A DNA stretch of 64,000 bases from the NCBI RefSeq assembly GCF_016775705.1, contig NZ_CP068760.1, positions 1-64,000 of the forward strand. Direction: 5' to 3'. How positions within the stretch are numbered: the stretch's first letter is position 1; every line of letters starts with the position of its first letter. Shown here in pieces: positions 16,851-25,420 of this stretch. The notes under the pieces were generated by a model, which saw nothing but the letters and a program-made list of their open reading frames with translations, was not told the origin of the DNA and did not search any database. Source of the DNA: Chryseobacterium cucumeris (GTDB lineage: Bacteria > Bacteroidota > Bacteroidia > Flavobacteriales > Weeksellaceae). A program made the position numbers and the translations under genes.

Positions 16851-17840
16851 TTATTTATGTAAAAGAATAGCTGCTTCTTTTGCAAAATAAGTAAAAATCA
16901 TATCTGCACCAGCTCTCTTGAAACAGGTCAAGCTTTCAATGATCGTTTTGTCATTATCCAGCCAGCCGTTTTGAGCCGCTGCTTTTACCATGGCATATTC
17001 TCCGCTTACATTGTATACTGCAATCGGAAGATCGATGGCTTCACGTACTTTGGAAACAATATCGAGGTAAGGAAGTCCCGGTTTAATCATGATTACATCG
17101 GCTCCTTCATCTATATCTTTAAATACTTCATTCAAGGCTTCGCGTGAGTTGTGGAAATCCATCTGATATGTTTTTTTATCTTTCGGAATTTCCATATCAT
17201 CTTTCGGAGCACTGTCTAAAGCACTTCTGAAAGGGCCATAGAAAGAACTTGCATATTTGGCAGCATAACTTACAATTCCTACATCTGTAAATCCGCTTTC
17301 TTCCAAAGCTTCACGAATGACCATTACTCTGCCATCCATCATATCACTTGGTGCTACAAGATCGGCTCCTGCTTCTGCATGAGATACCGACATTCTTGCC
17401 AGTGCATCATTGGTAGCATCATTTACAACTTTTCCGTTTTCAATAATTCCATCGTGTCCGTAGATTGAATAAGGATCTAAGGCTACATCGGGCATCACAA
17501 TCATTCCCGGAACGGCATCTTTAATGGCTTTGATCGTATTCTGCATCAATCCGTCTTTGTTCCAGGCTTCTTTTCCTGTATTGTCTTTCAGATGTTCTGA
17601 CACTTTCATGTACAAATTGACAGCTTTTACCCCCAAAGAAAATAATTCCTTACATTCCTTCACTGTTAAATCTATACTCCGCCTGAAAATTCCCGGCATA
17701 GACGGGATTGCCTCCTGCTTGTTTTCGCCCTCCATTACGAAGATCGGCATTACAAAATCATCAGTTGTAAGCACATTTTCTCTTACCAGACTTCTGATAG
17801 ATTCATTAACTCTAAGTCTTCTATTTCTTGAATGTATCAT
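16851..17840 (-). CDS. hemB: Porphobilinogen synthase (delta-aminolevulinate dehydratase)
   Basis: Condenses two 5-aminolevulinate molecules to porphobilinogen in tetrapyrrole synthesis. The 329-residue protein has both active-site lysines: K195 in SYAAKYAS and K253 in VIMIKPG. The metal region reads DVALDPYSIYGHDG (118-131), with Asp and Ala in place of the three cysteines of the zinc-type enzymes, so this is predicted to be a magnesium-type enzyme, as in Pseudomonas. It is a single gene; the start ATG at 17840 gives the usual MIHSRNRRLR N terminus. Confidence 0.95.
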   Translation of the reverse strand: MIHSRNRRLRVNESIRSLVRENVLTTDDFVMPIFVMEGENKQEAIPSMPGIFRRSIDLTVKECKELFSLGVKAVNLYMKVSEHLKDNTGKEAWNKDGLMQNTIKAIKDAVPGMIVMPDVALDPYSIYGHDGIIENGKVVNDATNDALARMSVSHAEAGADLVAPSDMMDGRVMVIREALEESGFTDVGIVSYAAKYASSFYGPFRSALDSAPKDDMEIPKDKKTYQMDFHNSREALNEVFKDIDEGADVIMIKPGLPYLDIVSKVREAIDLPIAVYNVSGEYAMVKAAAQNGWLDNDKTIIESLTCFKRAGADMIFTYFAKEAAILLHK

Positions 17841-17898
17841 TTTGGAATACTTTTTGAATAAGTTTCTACAAATTTAATATAAGTTCTGCAAAAAACTA

Positions 17899-17929
17899 TT
17901 GTACGAAATTGCAGAATGTATTACATTTG
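17899..17929 (+). promoter_or_regulatory. Promoter of the T9SS sorting-domain gene
   Basis: TTG at 17899-17901, a 20-base spacer and TACATTTG at 17922-17929: a full match to the Bacteroidota TTG-N17..23-TAnnTTTG pattern. It leaves a leader of about 20-25 bases before the ATG at 17959. Confidence 0.75.
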
Positions 17930-17958
17930 TTATATATATTCGAGAAATTATAAATTTG

Positions 17959-18309
17959 ATGAAAAAACTTTTACTTTTATTTCTATTTGTAGGCACTTTT
18001 GTTGGTTTTTCCAACAATTTCAAAGCTCAGCTTAGAGAGCCGGGTTCCACCACTCAAAAGGCGGATGACGGCGTACTGCTTGCCTATCCAAATCCTGCAA
18101 AGGATTTCCTTATTATTAAGGCAAAAGATTCTTCTTTAAGAATCAAAAGCGTGACTTTTTATTCAATTTTGGGTATGCAGGTCGCTAATTATACGGTGAA
18201 TATGAATTCCGGAGAGATTAATATTGAAAAATTAAAGCCCGGAAAATATATGATCCGATATATTTTAAGTGACAACACACAGAAAGTTACTCAAATCGTG
18301 AAACAATAA
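17959..18309 (+). CDS. Tiny secreted protein consisting of a T9SS type A sorting domain
   Basis: A 116-residue precursor with a signal peptide (1-23, ending near FKA) and almost nothing else than a Por secretion-system sorting domain: LAYPNPAKDFLIIKA at 41-55, a GMQV turn, the KLKPGKYMIRY segment at 91-101 and a basic tail KVTQIVKQ. In the family this domain directs cargo through the type IX secretion system and is then removed or anchored. Mature cargo here would be only about 15 residues (24-39). The ATG at 17959 sits at the right distance from a strong promoter; the longer frame upstream is not needed. Followed by a terminator, so it is a stand-alone gene. Confidence 0.88.
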   Translation: MKKLLLLFLFVGTFVGFSNNFKAQLREPGSTTQKADDGVLLAYPNPAKDFLIIKAKDSSLRIKSVTFYSILGMQVANYTVNMNSGEINIEKLKPGKYMIRYILSDNTQKVTQIVKQ

Positions 18310-18312
18310 ATT

Positions 18313-18338
18313 AAAATCCTGATAATCATCAGGATTTT
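18313..18338 (+). terminator. Intrinsic terminator
   Basis: Eleven-base stem AAAATCCTGAT / ATCAGGATTTT with a four-base loop and a long T-run, four bases past the stop codon of the T9SS gene. Confidence 0.88.
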
Positions 18339-18418
18339 TTCTTTTTACATTAATTCTGTTTTAATATTTCCGTAACTTTCGGGACTTTTTCATACTAATA
18401 GTAAAAAGAAACGATTTA

Positions 18419-19330
18419 ATGCTAAAAGCTGAACATATTAAAAAGACCTATAATGCCGGAAAAAAGGTCGCCCTGGATGATTTCAGCATCCATGTCCCGA
18501 AAGGCAGTATTTATGGCCTTTTAGGTCCTAACGGAGCCGGAAAGACTTCTTTTATCCGTATCATTAACCAAATTACTCAGGCAGATTCCGGAGAAATCCA
18601 TATCAATGGCCAAAAGCTTAATCCAGGTCATATTAAAGATATTGGCTATATGCCTGAAGAAAGAGGACTGTACAAAAACATGACGGTTGGTGACCAGATT
18701 CTCTATTTCGGGGAACTGAAAGGCATGAAAAAAAGTGATGCCTTGAATGAAGCCAAAAAATGGTTTGAAAAGCTGAACATCGACCAATGGTGGAAGAAAA
18801 AGCTTTCTGAACTTTCTAAAGGAATGGCTCAAAAAATCCAGTTTGTAGTTACTGTTCTTCACAGGCCTCATCTTTTAATTCTTGATGAGCCGTTTTCAGG
18901 TTTTGATCCGGTGAATGCCAACTTAATTAAAGATCAGATCATTGACCTTAAAAATAACGGAACGACCATCATTCTTTCTACCCACAGAATGGAAAGTGTG
19001 GAGGAAATGTGTGATTATGTTGCGTTGATCAACAATTCAAAGAAGATTATTGACGGAAGGGTTTTTGACGTAAGGGAAAAATTCAAGAAAAATATTTTTG
19101 GGATTACGCTTTCTGAAGTAAGCAATGATCAGTTTGAAAATTTCAGAAACAAATATGAGATCTTCAATTTATCCAATGAAAATAATCTTGTTTCTTTTGA
19201 CCTGAAAAATGAGCAGAGCCAGAATAATGTTCTTCTTGATCTTGTACAGGTAGGTAAAGTGAGATCATTCGACGAAAGAATACCAAGTATGAATGAAGTG
19301 TTTATTAATGCTGTAAGTAACCATTCTTAA
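18419..19330 (+). CDS. ABC transporter ATP-binding protein (NatA-like)
   Basis: A 303-residue cytoplasmic ATPase subunit: Walker A GPNGAGKTS (about 39-47), YMPEERGLY in the Q-loop region, signature LSKGMAQKIQ, Walker B LLILDEPFSGFDP, switch histidine in LSTHRM, and a C-terminal DUF4162-type extension (about 215-303). This architecture goes with ABC-2-type permeases of the sodium-efflux NatAB or drug-export classes. The permease gene starts four bases after its stop codon, so the two form one transporter. Confidence 0.9.
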   Translation: MLKAEHIKKTYNAGKKVALDDFSIHVPKGSIYGLLGPNGAGKTSFIRIINQITQADSGEIHINGQKLNPGHIKDIGYMPEERGLYKNMTVGDQILYFGELKGMKKSDALNEAKKWFEKLNIDQWWKKKLSELSKGMAQKIQFVVTVLHRPHLLILDEPFSGFDPVNANLIKDQIIDLKNNGTTIILSTHRMESVEEMCDYVALINNSKKIIDGRVFDVREKFKKNIFGITLSEVSNDQFENFRNKYEIFNLSNENNLVSFDLKNEQSQNNVLLDLVQVGKVRSFDERIPSMNEVFINAVSNHS

Positions 19331-19334
19331 TTTT

Positions 19335-20645
19335 ATGAATAATATTTTTTTAATTACCAAGAGAGAGTTTCTTACCCAGGTTAAGAAAAAATCCTTTATC
19401 ATATTGACTCTGCTTGCCCCTGTCCTGATTATTGCTTTCGGAGCAGTGGTAGGGCTAATGTTTAAGGCGAATGAATCGCATAGTATCATAGAAGTGGTTG
19501 ATAAGAGCGGCTTGTTTACCAATCAGCTTCAATCAAATGATAAATTAAGCTATGTTTTTGTTTCTGCAGCGGATGAAAAGTCCAAGATTAACAATCTAAA
19601 AGGGAATGAATCTCTCGATGGCATCCTGATTCTTCCACAGCTGAAAAACCAGAATTTTGATGAGCTTGAAAAGGAAACCAGACTGATTATCAACAGTAAA
19701 ATCGGGTTTGACACAAAACAGAGAATTGTATCTGATATCAGTAATGTTGTCCGAAAAGAAAAGATCAAGCAGCTGGGTATTCAGGAAACTCAATTAAACG
19801 ATCTTGATAAAAACTTCAGCTTAAAAACCATCAACGTTACGGATAATAACAAAGAGGACTCGGATCTTGTTTTCGGGGTGAAATCCGGATTGAGTATGGT
19901 ACTGATGTATGTTACTTTTATGTTCATCATTATTTACGGGGTAAGGGTGATGAGAAGTGTACTTGAAGAAAAAAACAACCGTGTTGTAGAGATCATTATT
20001 TCTTCTGTAAAACCTTTTGAACTGATGATGGGTAAAATTCTGGGAGTAACCATGGTTGCACTGACCCAGTTTCTGATCTGGATTACCATGTCTGTTATTG
20101 GTGCATTGGTACTCAATACAGGGTTCTCTCCTCTTCAGAAGAATATTCCGGGGGGAAATGAGGAGATGGCAAGTAAACTGGATATGGGACAGCTTGCTAC
20201 CCAGATTTCTCACAGCCTGCTGGAGTTGAACTTCCCGCTCATCATTTTTGTATTCATCGTATTTTTCCTTTTAGGATATATCTTCTATAGTTCTATTTAT
20301 GCAGCCATTGGGTCTGCAGTGGATAACGAAACAGAAACCCAGCAGTTTACTTTATTTGCTATTTTACCGCTGACATTAGGTATGTATGGAAGCTTTACAT
20401 TGATGAACAATCCGGAAGGTCCTTTAGGCTTCTGGTTATCCATCATCCCGTTTACTTCACCGGTTGCTATGATTGCGAGAATTCCGTTTGGAGTTCCTGC
20501 ATGGCAGATTGCATTGTCTATTACATTATTGCTGGTAACCACTATTTTCATGATCTTCCTTGCCGGCAAAATCTATCGTGTAGGAATTTTAATGTATGGA
20601 AATAAAGCTACATTAAAAGAGCTTTGGAAGTGGATTAAAGGGTAA
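19335..20645 (+). CDS. ABC-2-type permease (NatB-like)
   Basis: Integral inner-membrane partner of the preceding ATPase, 436 residues. It has one N-terminal membrane helix (about 20-45), a large extracytoplasmic domain (about 46-180), and then five or six membrane helices with the VLEEKNNRVVEIIISSVKP amphipathic segment that is typical of the ABC2_membrane_3 family. Together with the ATPase it probably exports a small ion or molecule; sodium, as in NatAB, is an inference from family resemblance only. A terminator follows at 20705. Confidence 0.9.
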   Translation: MNNIFLITKREFLTQVKKKSFIILTLLAPVLIIAFGAVVGLMFKANESHSIIEVVDKSGLFTNQLQSNDKLSYVFVSAADEKSKINNLKGNESLDGILILPQLKNQNFDELEKETRLIINSKIGFDTKQRIVSDISNVVRKEKIKQLGIQETQLNDLDKNFSLKTINVTDNNKEDSDLVFGVKSGLSMVLMYVTFMFIIIYGVRVMRSVLEEKNNRVVEIIISSVKPFELMMGKILGVTMVALTQFLIWITMSVIGALVLNTGFSPLQKNIPGGNEEMASKLDMGQLATQISHSLLELNFPLIIFVFIVFFLLGYIFYSSIYAAIGSAVDNETETQQFTLFAILPLTLGMYGSFTLMNNPEGPLGFWLSIIPFTSPVAMIARIPFGVPAWQIALSITLLLVTTIFMIFLAGKIYRVGILMYGNKATLKELWKWIKG

Positions 20646-20704
20646 TGGCTAAATAACGGAAAAGCTGAAAACGCTGATTGATTTGCCAACTGATATAAAA
20701 TAAA

Positions 20705-20731
20705 AATCCCGGAAACTGCGTTTCCGGGATT
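20705..20731. terminator. Bidirectional intrinsic terminator
   Basis: Twelve-base perfect stem AATCCCGGAAAC / GTTTCCGGGATT with a TGC loop and T-runs both ways, between the convergent permease and outer-membrane barrel genes. Confidence 0.92.
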
Positions 20732-20750
20732 TTTTATATTCTGAAATATT

Positions 20751-21422
20751 CTATTTGAATATATAGCTTAAAGTAAGTGCAATTACCTGTTCTGATTTTT
20801 TCTTATCAGTACCTTTGGTTTCTTTAGCAAGACCAGGATAAGTATCGCTTAGGCCTAAGTCATATTTTACCGCTACTTCAAGTTGTCTTTTGTAGCTATA
20901 TCCTACGCCCAGACCAAGTCCCCAGTTAAAACTGTTCGCCTTACCGTTTACGCCTGCCGGCTGGTTAGGATCAGTAACATCGGGATCATAATAAGGTCTG
21001 CTTACAGGAGCGTCTTTAACGTTCTGGCTCAGCAAGAAGTTAAATCTAGGTCCTATCAATCCAAAGAATTCTGATTCTGCTTCAGAAAAATATCCTTTGA
21101 AATAAAGAGGCACACTCAGGTAGTTATTAGCATATAATGCGTCATAACCACTTACCCCTTTAGCATCTTTATCTTTTCCTGTTTCTCCTGCACCATAATA
21201 CAGAACTTCAGGTTGAATAAAGAATTGGTTTGCCTTTCCTACGGGAATCAATGCCAAAGCTCCAGCCTGGAAAGTGTATCTTGGGCCTGAAGGATTATGG
21301 GCGTTAGATACTCTGGAGTAGTTTAAACCTCCTGTCACTCCAAATCTTGTACTTTTCCACTGCACTTGAGCAAATGATAAAGCAGAAAGCATTAAAGCTG
21401 AGGCTAATAAAAGTTTTTTCAT
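20751..21422 (-). CDS. Outer-membrane beta-barrel protein (porin-like)
   Basis: A 223-residue precursor with a signal peptide ending SFAQ (about residue 19), followed by a PorT/OmpX-like barrel: alternating strands such as RFGVTGGLNYSRVS, FFIQPEVLYYG and GLGLGVGYSYKRQLEVAVKYDLGL, and a C-terminal LSYIFK strand ending in an aromatic pair. The gene starts only 15 bases after the stop codon of sucD with no terminator between, so read-through from the lipid A operon is likely. Role unknown; such barrels are common in flavobacterial outer membranes. Confidence 0.85.
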   Translation of the reverse strand: MKKLLLASALMLSALSFAQVQWKSTRFGVTGGLNYSRVSNAHNPSGPRYTFQAGALALIPVGKANQFFIQPEVLYYGAGETGKDKDAKGVSGYDALYANNYLSVPLYFKGYFSEAESEFFGLIGPRFNFLLSQNVKDAPVSRPYYDPDVTDPNQPAGVNGKANSFNWGLGLGVGYSYKRQLEVAVKYDLGLSDTYPGLAKETKGTDKKKSEQVIALTLSYIFK

Positions 21423-21437
21423 ATGCTGGGTTTTATA

Positions 21438-22310
21438 TTATCCTAGAATCTTAGCTACAGTAGCACCAATATCAGCAGGAGAATCAACAACGTTGATACC
21501 GTTTTCTCTCATGATTTCCATTTTTGCCTGAGCTGTATCTTCAGCACCACCTACGATAGCACCTGCGTGTCCCATTGTTCTTCCTTTTGGAGCAGTCTGT
21601 CCGGCGATGAAACCTACAACTGGCTTAGTAGATCCGCTTGCTTTGTACCATCTTGCAGCTTCAGCTTCAAGACCTCCACCGATTTCACCGATCATTACAA
21701 CAGCTTCAGTTTCAGGATCGTTGATGAATAGCTCTAATGCTTCTCTTGTCGTTGTTCCGATGATTGGGTCACCACCGATACCGATTGCAGTAGAGATACC
21801 GTAGCCTGCTCTTACTACCTGGTCAGCAGCTTCATAAGTAAGCGTTCCTGATTTTGAAACGATACCTACTTTTCCTTTTTTGAAAACGAAACCTGGCATA
21901 ATACCAATTTTAGCTTCTTCAGAAGTAATGATTCCAGGGCAGTTTGGTCCGATTAATCTGCAGTCTCTGTCAGCGATATAAGATTTTACTTTTACCATAT
22001 CAGCTACAGGAATACCTTCAGTAATACATACAATTACTTTGATCCCTGCTTCAGCAGCTTCCATGATAGCGTCTGCTGCGAATGCCGGTGGTACGAAAAT
22101 GATACTTACGTTTGCTCCTGCTTTTTCAACAGCGTCAGCTACTGTATTAAATACCGGCTTTCCCAGGTGCTCGCTACCTCCTTTTCCCGGAGTAACACCA
22201 CCTACTACGTTTGTTCCGTATTCAATCATCTGACCAGCGTGGAAAGTTCCTTCGTTCCCTGTAAATCCTTGTACAATTACTTTAGAATCTTTGTTTACTA
22301 AAATTGACAT
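21438..22310 (-). CDS. sucD: Succinyl-CoA synthetase alpha subunit
   Basis: Citric-acid-cycle enzyme subunit that carries the phosphohistidine and binds CoA; it works as a heterodimer with SucC. The 290-residue protein has the CoA-binding [11 protein letters not shown] start, the IGPNCPG loop, and the phosphoryl-acceptor histidine in [11 protein letters not shown] near the C terminus. No sucC is next to it; the beta subunit must lie outside this window. It follows the second LpxD-like gene by 90 bases. Confidence 0.95.
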   Translation of the reverse strand: MSILVNKDSKVIVQGFTGNEGTFHAGQMIEYGTNVVGGVTPGKGGSEHLGKPVFNTVADAVEKAGANVSIIFVPPAFAADAIMEAAEAGIKVIVCITEGIPVADMVKVKSYIADRDCRLIGPNCPGIITSEEAKIGIMPGFVFKKGKVGIVSKSGTLTYEAADQVVRAGYGISTAIGIGGDPIIGTTTREALELFINDPETEAVVMIGEIGGGLEAEAARWYKASGSTKPVVGFIAGQTAPKGRTMGHAGAIVGGAEDTAQAKMEIMRENGINVVDSPADIGATVAKILG

Positions 22311-22400
22311 TTTATTGTTGTTTTAATTTATTTATTATTTTATTAATGCTCACAAATTTACTCAAATTTCTTTGATTTTGGATAAAACCTTTGGAATTGT

Positions 22401-23303
22401 TTATTTGAGATTTCTCAGTTTTACTTCTTTTTTCAGATAAGTTTTAAAATCTTCTGCAAACATCCCGATATAGGTTCCTTTTTCAAGATCTCTGTTGACG
22501 CCGGTTTTTCCCAAAAGTACAGATCCCGACTCAATTTTGTTTCCGGAAGCGATTCCTACCTGTCCCCATAATGTCACTTCATCACCGATGATACAGCATC
22601 CTGCAATTCCAACCTGAGAAGCAATCAGACATTTTTTTCCGATAATGGTATCATGTCCGATCTGAATCTGGTTATCCAAAACGGAGCCTTCCCCAATGAT
22701 GGTAGAGTCTGTAACTCCTCTGTCAATGGTACAGCCGTTTCCAATCTCCACATTGTTTTCAATAACAACATTTCCAACAGAAATCAGACGGTCAAAATTT
22801 CCGTTTAATTTTCTGTAATAAAATGCATCACCTCCTAAAACGGTGTTGGACTGAATAATTACGTTATCTCCGATTTCCGTACGGTCACCAATGACAACAT
22901 TAGGAAAGATTAAGGTATTTTTCCCGATTTTCACGTTGTTCCCGATTACTGCCGAAGAATGGATTTTTGTTCCCTCTCCTATTTCAACATCGTGTAATTC
23001 TTCCGTGAAATTATAGATTCTGGTAAAATGGGTATTGATTTTATTAAAGTCTCTGAAAGGATCATCAGAAACCAAAAGCGCTTTGCCTTCCGGGCAATCT
23101 ACTTCTTTATCAATTAAAATAATAGTAGCTGCAGAGTTTAATGCTTTGTCGTAATATTTAGGGTGATTCACAAAAACAATATCACCTGGTTTTACCATGT
23201 GAATTTCATTGGTGCCCAATACTTCGAAATCTTCAGGGCCTACAAATGCAGAGCCTATTAAATCTGCAATGGTTTTAAGCTTTTGCGGAGAATGGAATCT
23301 CAT
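22401..23303 (-). CDS. LpxD-like acyltransferase paralogue (left-handed beta-helix)
   Basis: A 300-residue relative of UDP-3-O-acylglucosamine N-acyltransferase. An N-terminal LpxD-type uridine-binding domain (about 1-95; [21 protein letters not shown]) precedes a hexapeptide-repeat beta-helix (about 100-265; repeats such as [15 protein letters not shown] and [17 protein letters not shown]) and a short tail. It is clearly different from the other LpxD in the operon (26811-27842), which keeps IAHNVKIG. A second paralogue beside efp is a recurrent feature of flavobacterial genomes. The ATG at 23303 gives MRFHSPQKL; the frame runs 45 bases further upstream without family resemblance. Confidence 0.85.
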   Translation of the reverse strand: MRFHSPQKLKTIADLIGSAFVGPEDFEVLGTNEIHMVKPGDIVFVNHPKYYDKALNSAATIILIDKEVDCPEGKALLVSDDPFRDFNKINTHFTRIYNFTEELHDVEIGEGTKIHSSAVIGNNVKIGKNTLIFPNVVIGDRTEIGDNVIIQSNTVLGGDAFYYRKLNGNFDRLISVGNVVIENNVEIGNGCTIDRGVTDSTIIGEGSVLDNQIQIGHDTIIGKKCLIASQVGIAGCCIIGDEVTLWGQVGIASGNKIESGSVLLGKTGVNRDLEKGTYIGMFAEDFKTYLKKEVKLRNLK

Positions 23304-23370
23304 AACAATAGATTTTCTTATAAAACAAAATTCGGAGTGCTGATGCAAACCGAATTTATGTAAATTTTAT

Positions 23371-23937
23371 TTATTCTTTTACTCTTTCTAAGTAGCTGCC
23401 GTCTTCAGTGCTTACTTTAATTCTGTCTCCCGGTTCAATGAACAAAGGAACCATTACTCTTGCTCCTGTTTCAACGATTGCGTTTTTAAGAGCATTGGTT
23501 GCTGTATTTCCTTTTACACCCGGATCAGCTTCGATAACATCAAGGTATACGGATTGTGGAAGTTCAGCAGAAAGTGGAGTTTCATCAGCTTCTTTCAAAA
23601 TGATAGTCACTTCTTCACCCGCTTTCATAAACTGAGAGTTCTCAATCATTTCTTTGTTGATGTATAACTGAGAGAAATCATCATTGTTCATGAAGTGGAA
23701 TCCGTTCTCATCATCATACAGATACTGGAATTTTCTGGTGATTACTTTTACTTCATCAATTTTGTGTCCTGCAGAGAAAGTATTATCAATTACTTTACCG
23801 TTCGTCACTGACTTTAATTTTGTTCTTACGAAAGCAGGTCCTTTTCCCGGTTTTACGTGAAGGAACTCGATTACTTTATAAATATCATTGCTATATTCGA
23901 TGCATAGCCCTTTTCTGATATCGTTACTTGTTGCCAT
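23371..23937 (-). CDS. efp: Translation elongation factor P
   Basis: Relieves ribosome stalling at proline runs by entering the ribosomal E site. The 188-residue protein has the three-barrel EF-P layout: KOW-like domain (1-65) with the tip loop VKPGKGPAF where K32 is at the position that is modified in some bacteria, the OB domain (66-127), and the C-terminal S1-like domain ending GDRIKVSTEDGSYLERVKE. No EpmA/EpmB or EarP partner is visible nearby. It sits in the lipid A operon, 67 bases upstream of the LpxD-like paralogue. Confidence 0.96.
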   Translation of the reverse strand: MATSNDIRKGLCIEYSNDIYKVIEFLHVKPGKGPAFVRTKLKSVTNGKVIDNTFSAGHKIDEVKVITRKFQYLYDDENGFHFMNNDDFSQLYINKEMIENSQFMKAGEEVTIILKEADETPLSAELPQSVYLDVIEADPGVKGNTATNALKNAIVETGARVMVPLFIEPGDRIKVSTEDGSYLERVKE

Positions 23938-23954
23938 TAATATATTATATTCTT

Positions 23955-24626
23955 TTATTTATTATTCTCTTTGTTCACCAAATCAATTATATCCTCTAAG
24001 TAATACTGATTGGTCTTTAGTTTTGAAATGACTTCAGGATCATTATCTGTGAGCTTCACAATAAGTTTTGTATCTACTACCAATCCGAAGCTGACATCTC
24101 TTTTATCAGAGGTATTATTTGATTTTTCAATATCAATCAAAAGAACCTTGTAAGAATTTCCTTTTTTATCCTTCCATGCAAACTTAGGAGTCAGCCCTGC
24201 ATTTAAAGCACCTCCCAGCAAACCTCCTCCATAAGGATTATTGTATGAAATTGCTTTTTTATCTTTTACTTCATCAAGATAGACCAGAAAATATTTCTTC
24301 CCAATTACATTGACTCTTGCAAATGTATCAAAAGAATAGATATACGCTGCATAGGTCATACTAAAATACAGATTATCCTGATATTTCATCAGCCATGCTC
24401 TATTCTCCTTCTTTGCTTTTTTATCCGTATCTGTATATCTGAATGGAGATATTTTGATGTAATCTTCATTCTGACTTTTTACTTCTGCATAAACACTGGG
24501 TTTAGCAAGGCTGTCTTTTTTATAGTCCGAGAAGCCGTAATAGAACTCCATACCTGTTATTCTCTGGTTCTGGGACAGATAAAAATGGGAAATCGCCAGT
24601 ACAAAAAGGAAAGACAATTTTTTCAT
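23955..24626 (-). CDS. Secreted protein of unknown function in the lipid A operon
   Basis: A 223-residue precursor with a signal peptide ending FYLSQ (about residue 19). The mature part is rich in lysine and aromatic residues and has no cysteine; SFDTFARVNVIGKKYFLVYLDE and a NPYGGGLLGGAL glycine-rich turn stand out. I do not recognise a family with confidence; it looks like a periplasmic or surface protein. Its ATG overlaps the TGA of lpxA (TGATG), so it is translationally coupled to lpxA, and efp follows by 17 bases. That position suggests a function tied to the envelope, but none can be read from sequence. Confidence 0.82.
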   Translation of the reverse strand: MKKLSFLFVLAISHFYLSQNQRITGMEFYYGFSDYKKDSLAKPSVYAEVKSQNEDYIKISPFRYTDTDKKAKKENRAWLMKYQDNLYFSMTYAAYIYSFDTFARVNVIGKKYFLVYLDEVKDKKAISYNNPYGGGLLGGALNAGLTPKFAWKDKKGNSYKVLLIDIEKSNNTSDKRDVSFGLVVDTKLIVKLTDNDPEVISKLKTNQYYLEDIIDLVNKENNK

Positions 24627-25420
24627 CAGTTACTCTCTTTACCGGTTCCGTATCCTTTTACGATACCTCTTGGTGAGTTTTGAATAAACTGTAAGATCTC
24701 ATCTCTCTCAGCCGTTGGAAGCATTTCTTTTTCAATATGGGAAATAGCCTGTGAAACGTTCATCTTCATCTGGAAGATGGCTCTGTAGATTTTCTGGATT
24801 TCAAAGATTTTCTCATTGGTAAATCCTCTTCTTCTTAAACCCACAGAATTGATACCGGCATAAGACATAGGCTCTCTTGCAACTTTTACGTAAGGCGGAA
24901 TATCTTTTCTTACCAGAGTACCTCCGGAAATCATGACATGTTTTCCGATTTTACCGAATTGGTGAACTGCTGATAAACCTCCCATTACAGTATAATCTCC
25001 AATCTCCACATGTCCTGCAATACCACAACCGTTTACAATGATAACGTGATCTCCGATAACACAATCATGGGCAATATGCGAGGTAGCCATAATAAGGCAG
25101 TTCGCTCCTATTTTAGTATATCCCAAAGCCTTTGTCCCTCTGTTTACGGTAACACATTCTCTGATTGTTGTATCATCACCGATAATTACCTGGGTATCTT
25201 CACCATCAAATTTCAGATCCTGAGGAATTGCAGAGATTACAGTACCCGGAAAAATCCTACAGTTTTTTCCTATTCTTGCGCCATCCATAATGGTTACATT
25301 AGGACCAATCCATGTTCCTTCTCCAATTTCTACATCCCCTGCAATGGTAGTGAAAGGTTCTACGATTACATTTTTGCTGATTTTCGCACGTTTATCTACG
25401 GCTGCTAATTGATGAATCAT
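24626..25420 (-). CDS. lpxA: UDP-N-acetylglucosamine acyltransferase
   Basis: First enzyme of lipid A synthesis; it adds a 3-hydroxyacyl chain from acyl-ACP to UDP-GlcNAc. The 264-residue protein is a left-handed beta-helix of hexapeptide repeats (from VIVEPFTTIAGDVEIGEG on) with the catalytic histidine region TSHIAHDCVIGD and the C-terminal helical domain ending PRGIVKGYG. It starts directly after the lpxC-fabZ stop codon and overlaps the next gene by one base. Confidence 0.95.
   Translation of the reverse strand: MIHQLAAVDKRAKISKNVIVEPFTTIAGDVEIGEGTWIGPNVTIMDGARIGKNCRIFPGTVISAIPQDLKFDGEDTQVIIGDDTTIRECVTVNRGTKALGYTKIGANCLIMATSHIAHDCVIGDHVIIVNGCGIAGHVEIGDYTVMGGLSAVHQFGKIGKHVMISGGTLVRKDIPPYVKVAREPMSYAGINSVGLRRRGFTNEKIFEIQKIYRAIFQMKMNVSQAISHIEKEMLPTAERDEILQFIQNSPRGIVKGYGTGKESN

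Noticed and set aside
24626..25420. Plus-strand open frames inside the lipid A genes
   Set aside because: They are antisense to strongly conserved enzymes and lack start sites or family features.
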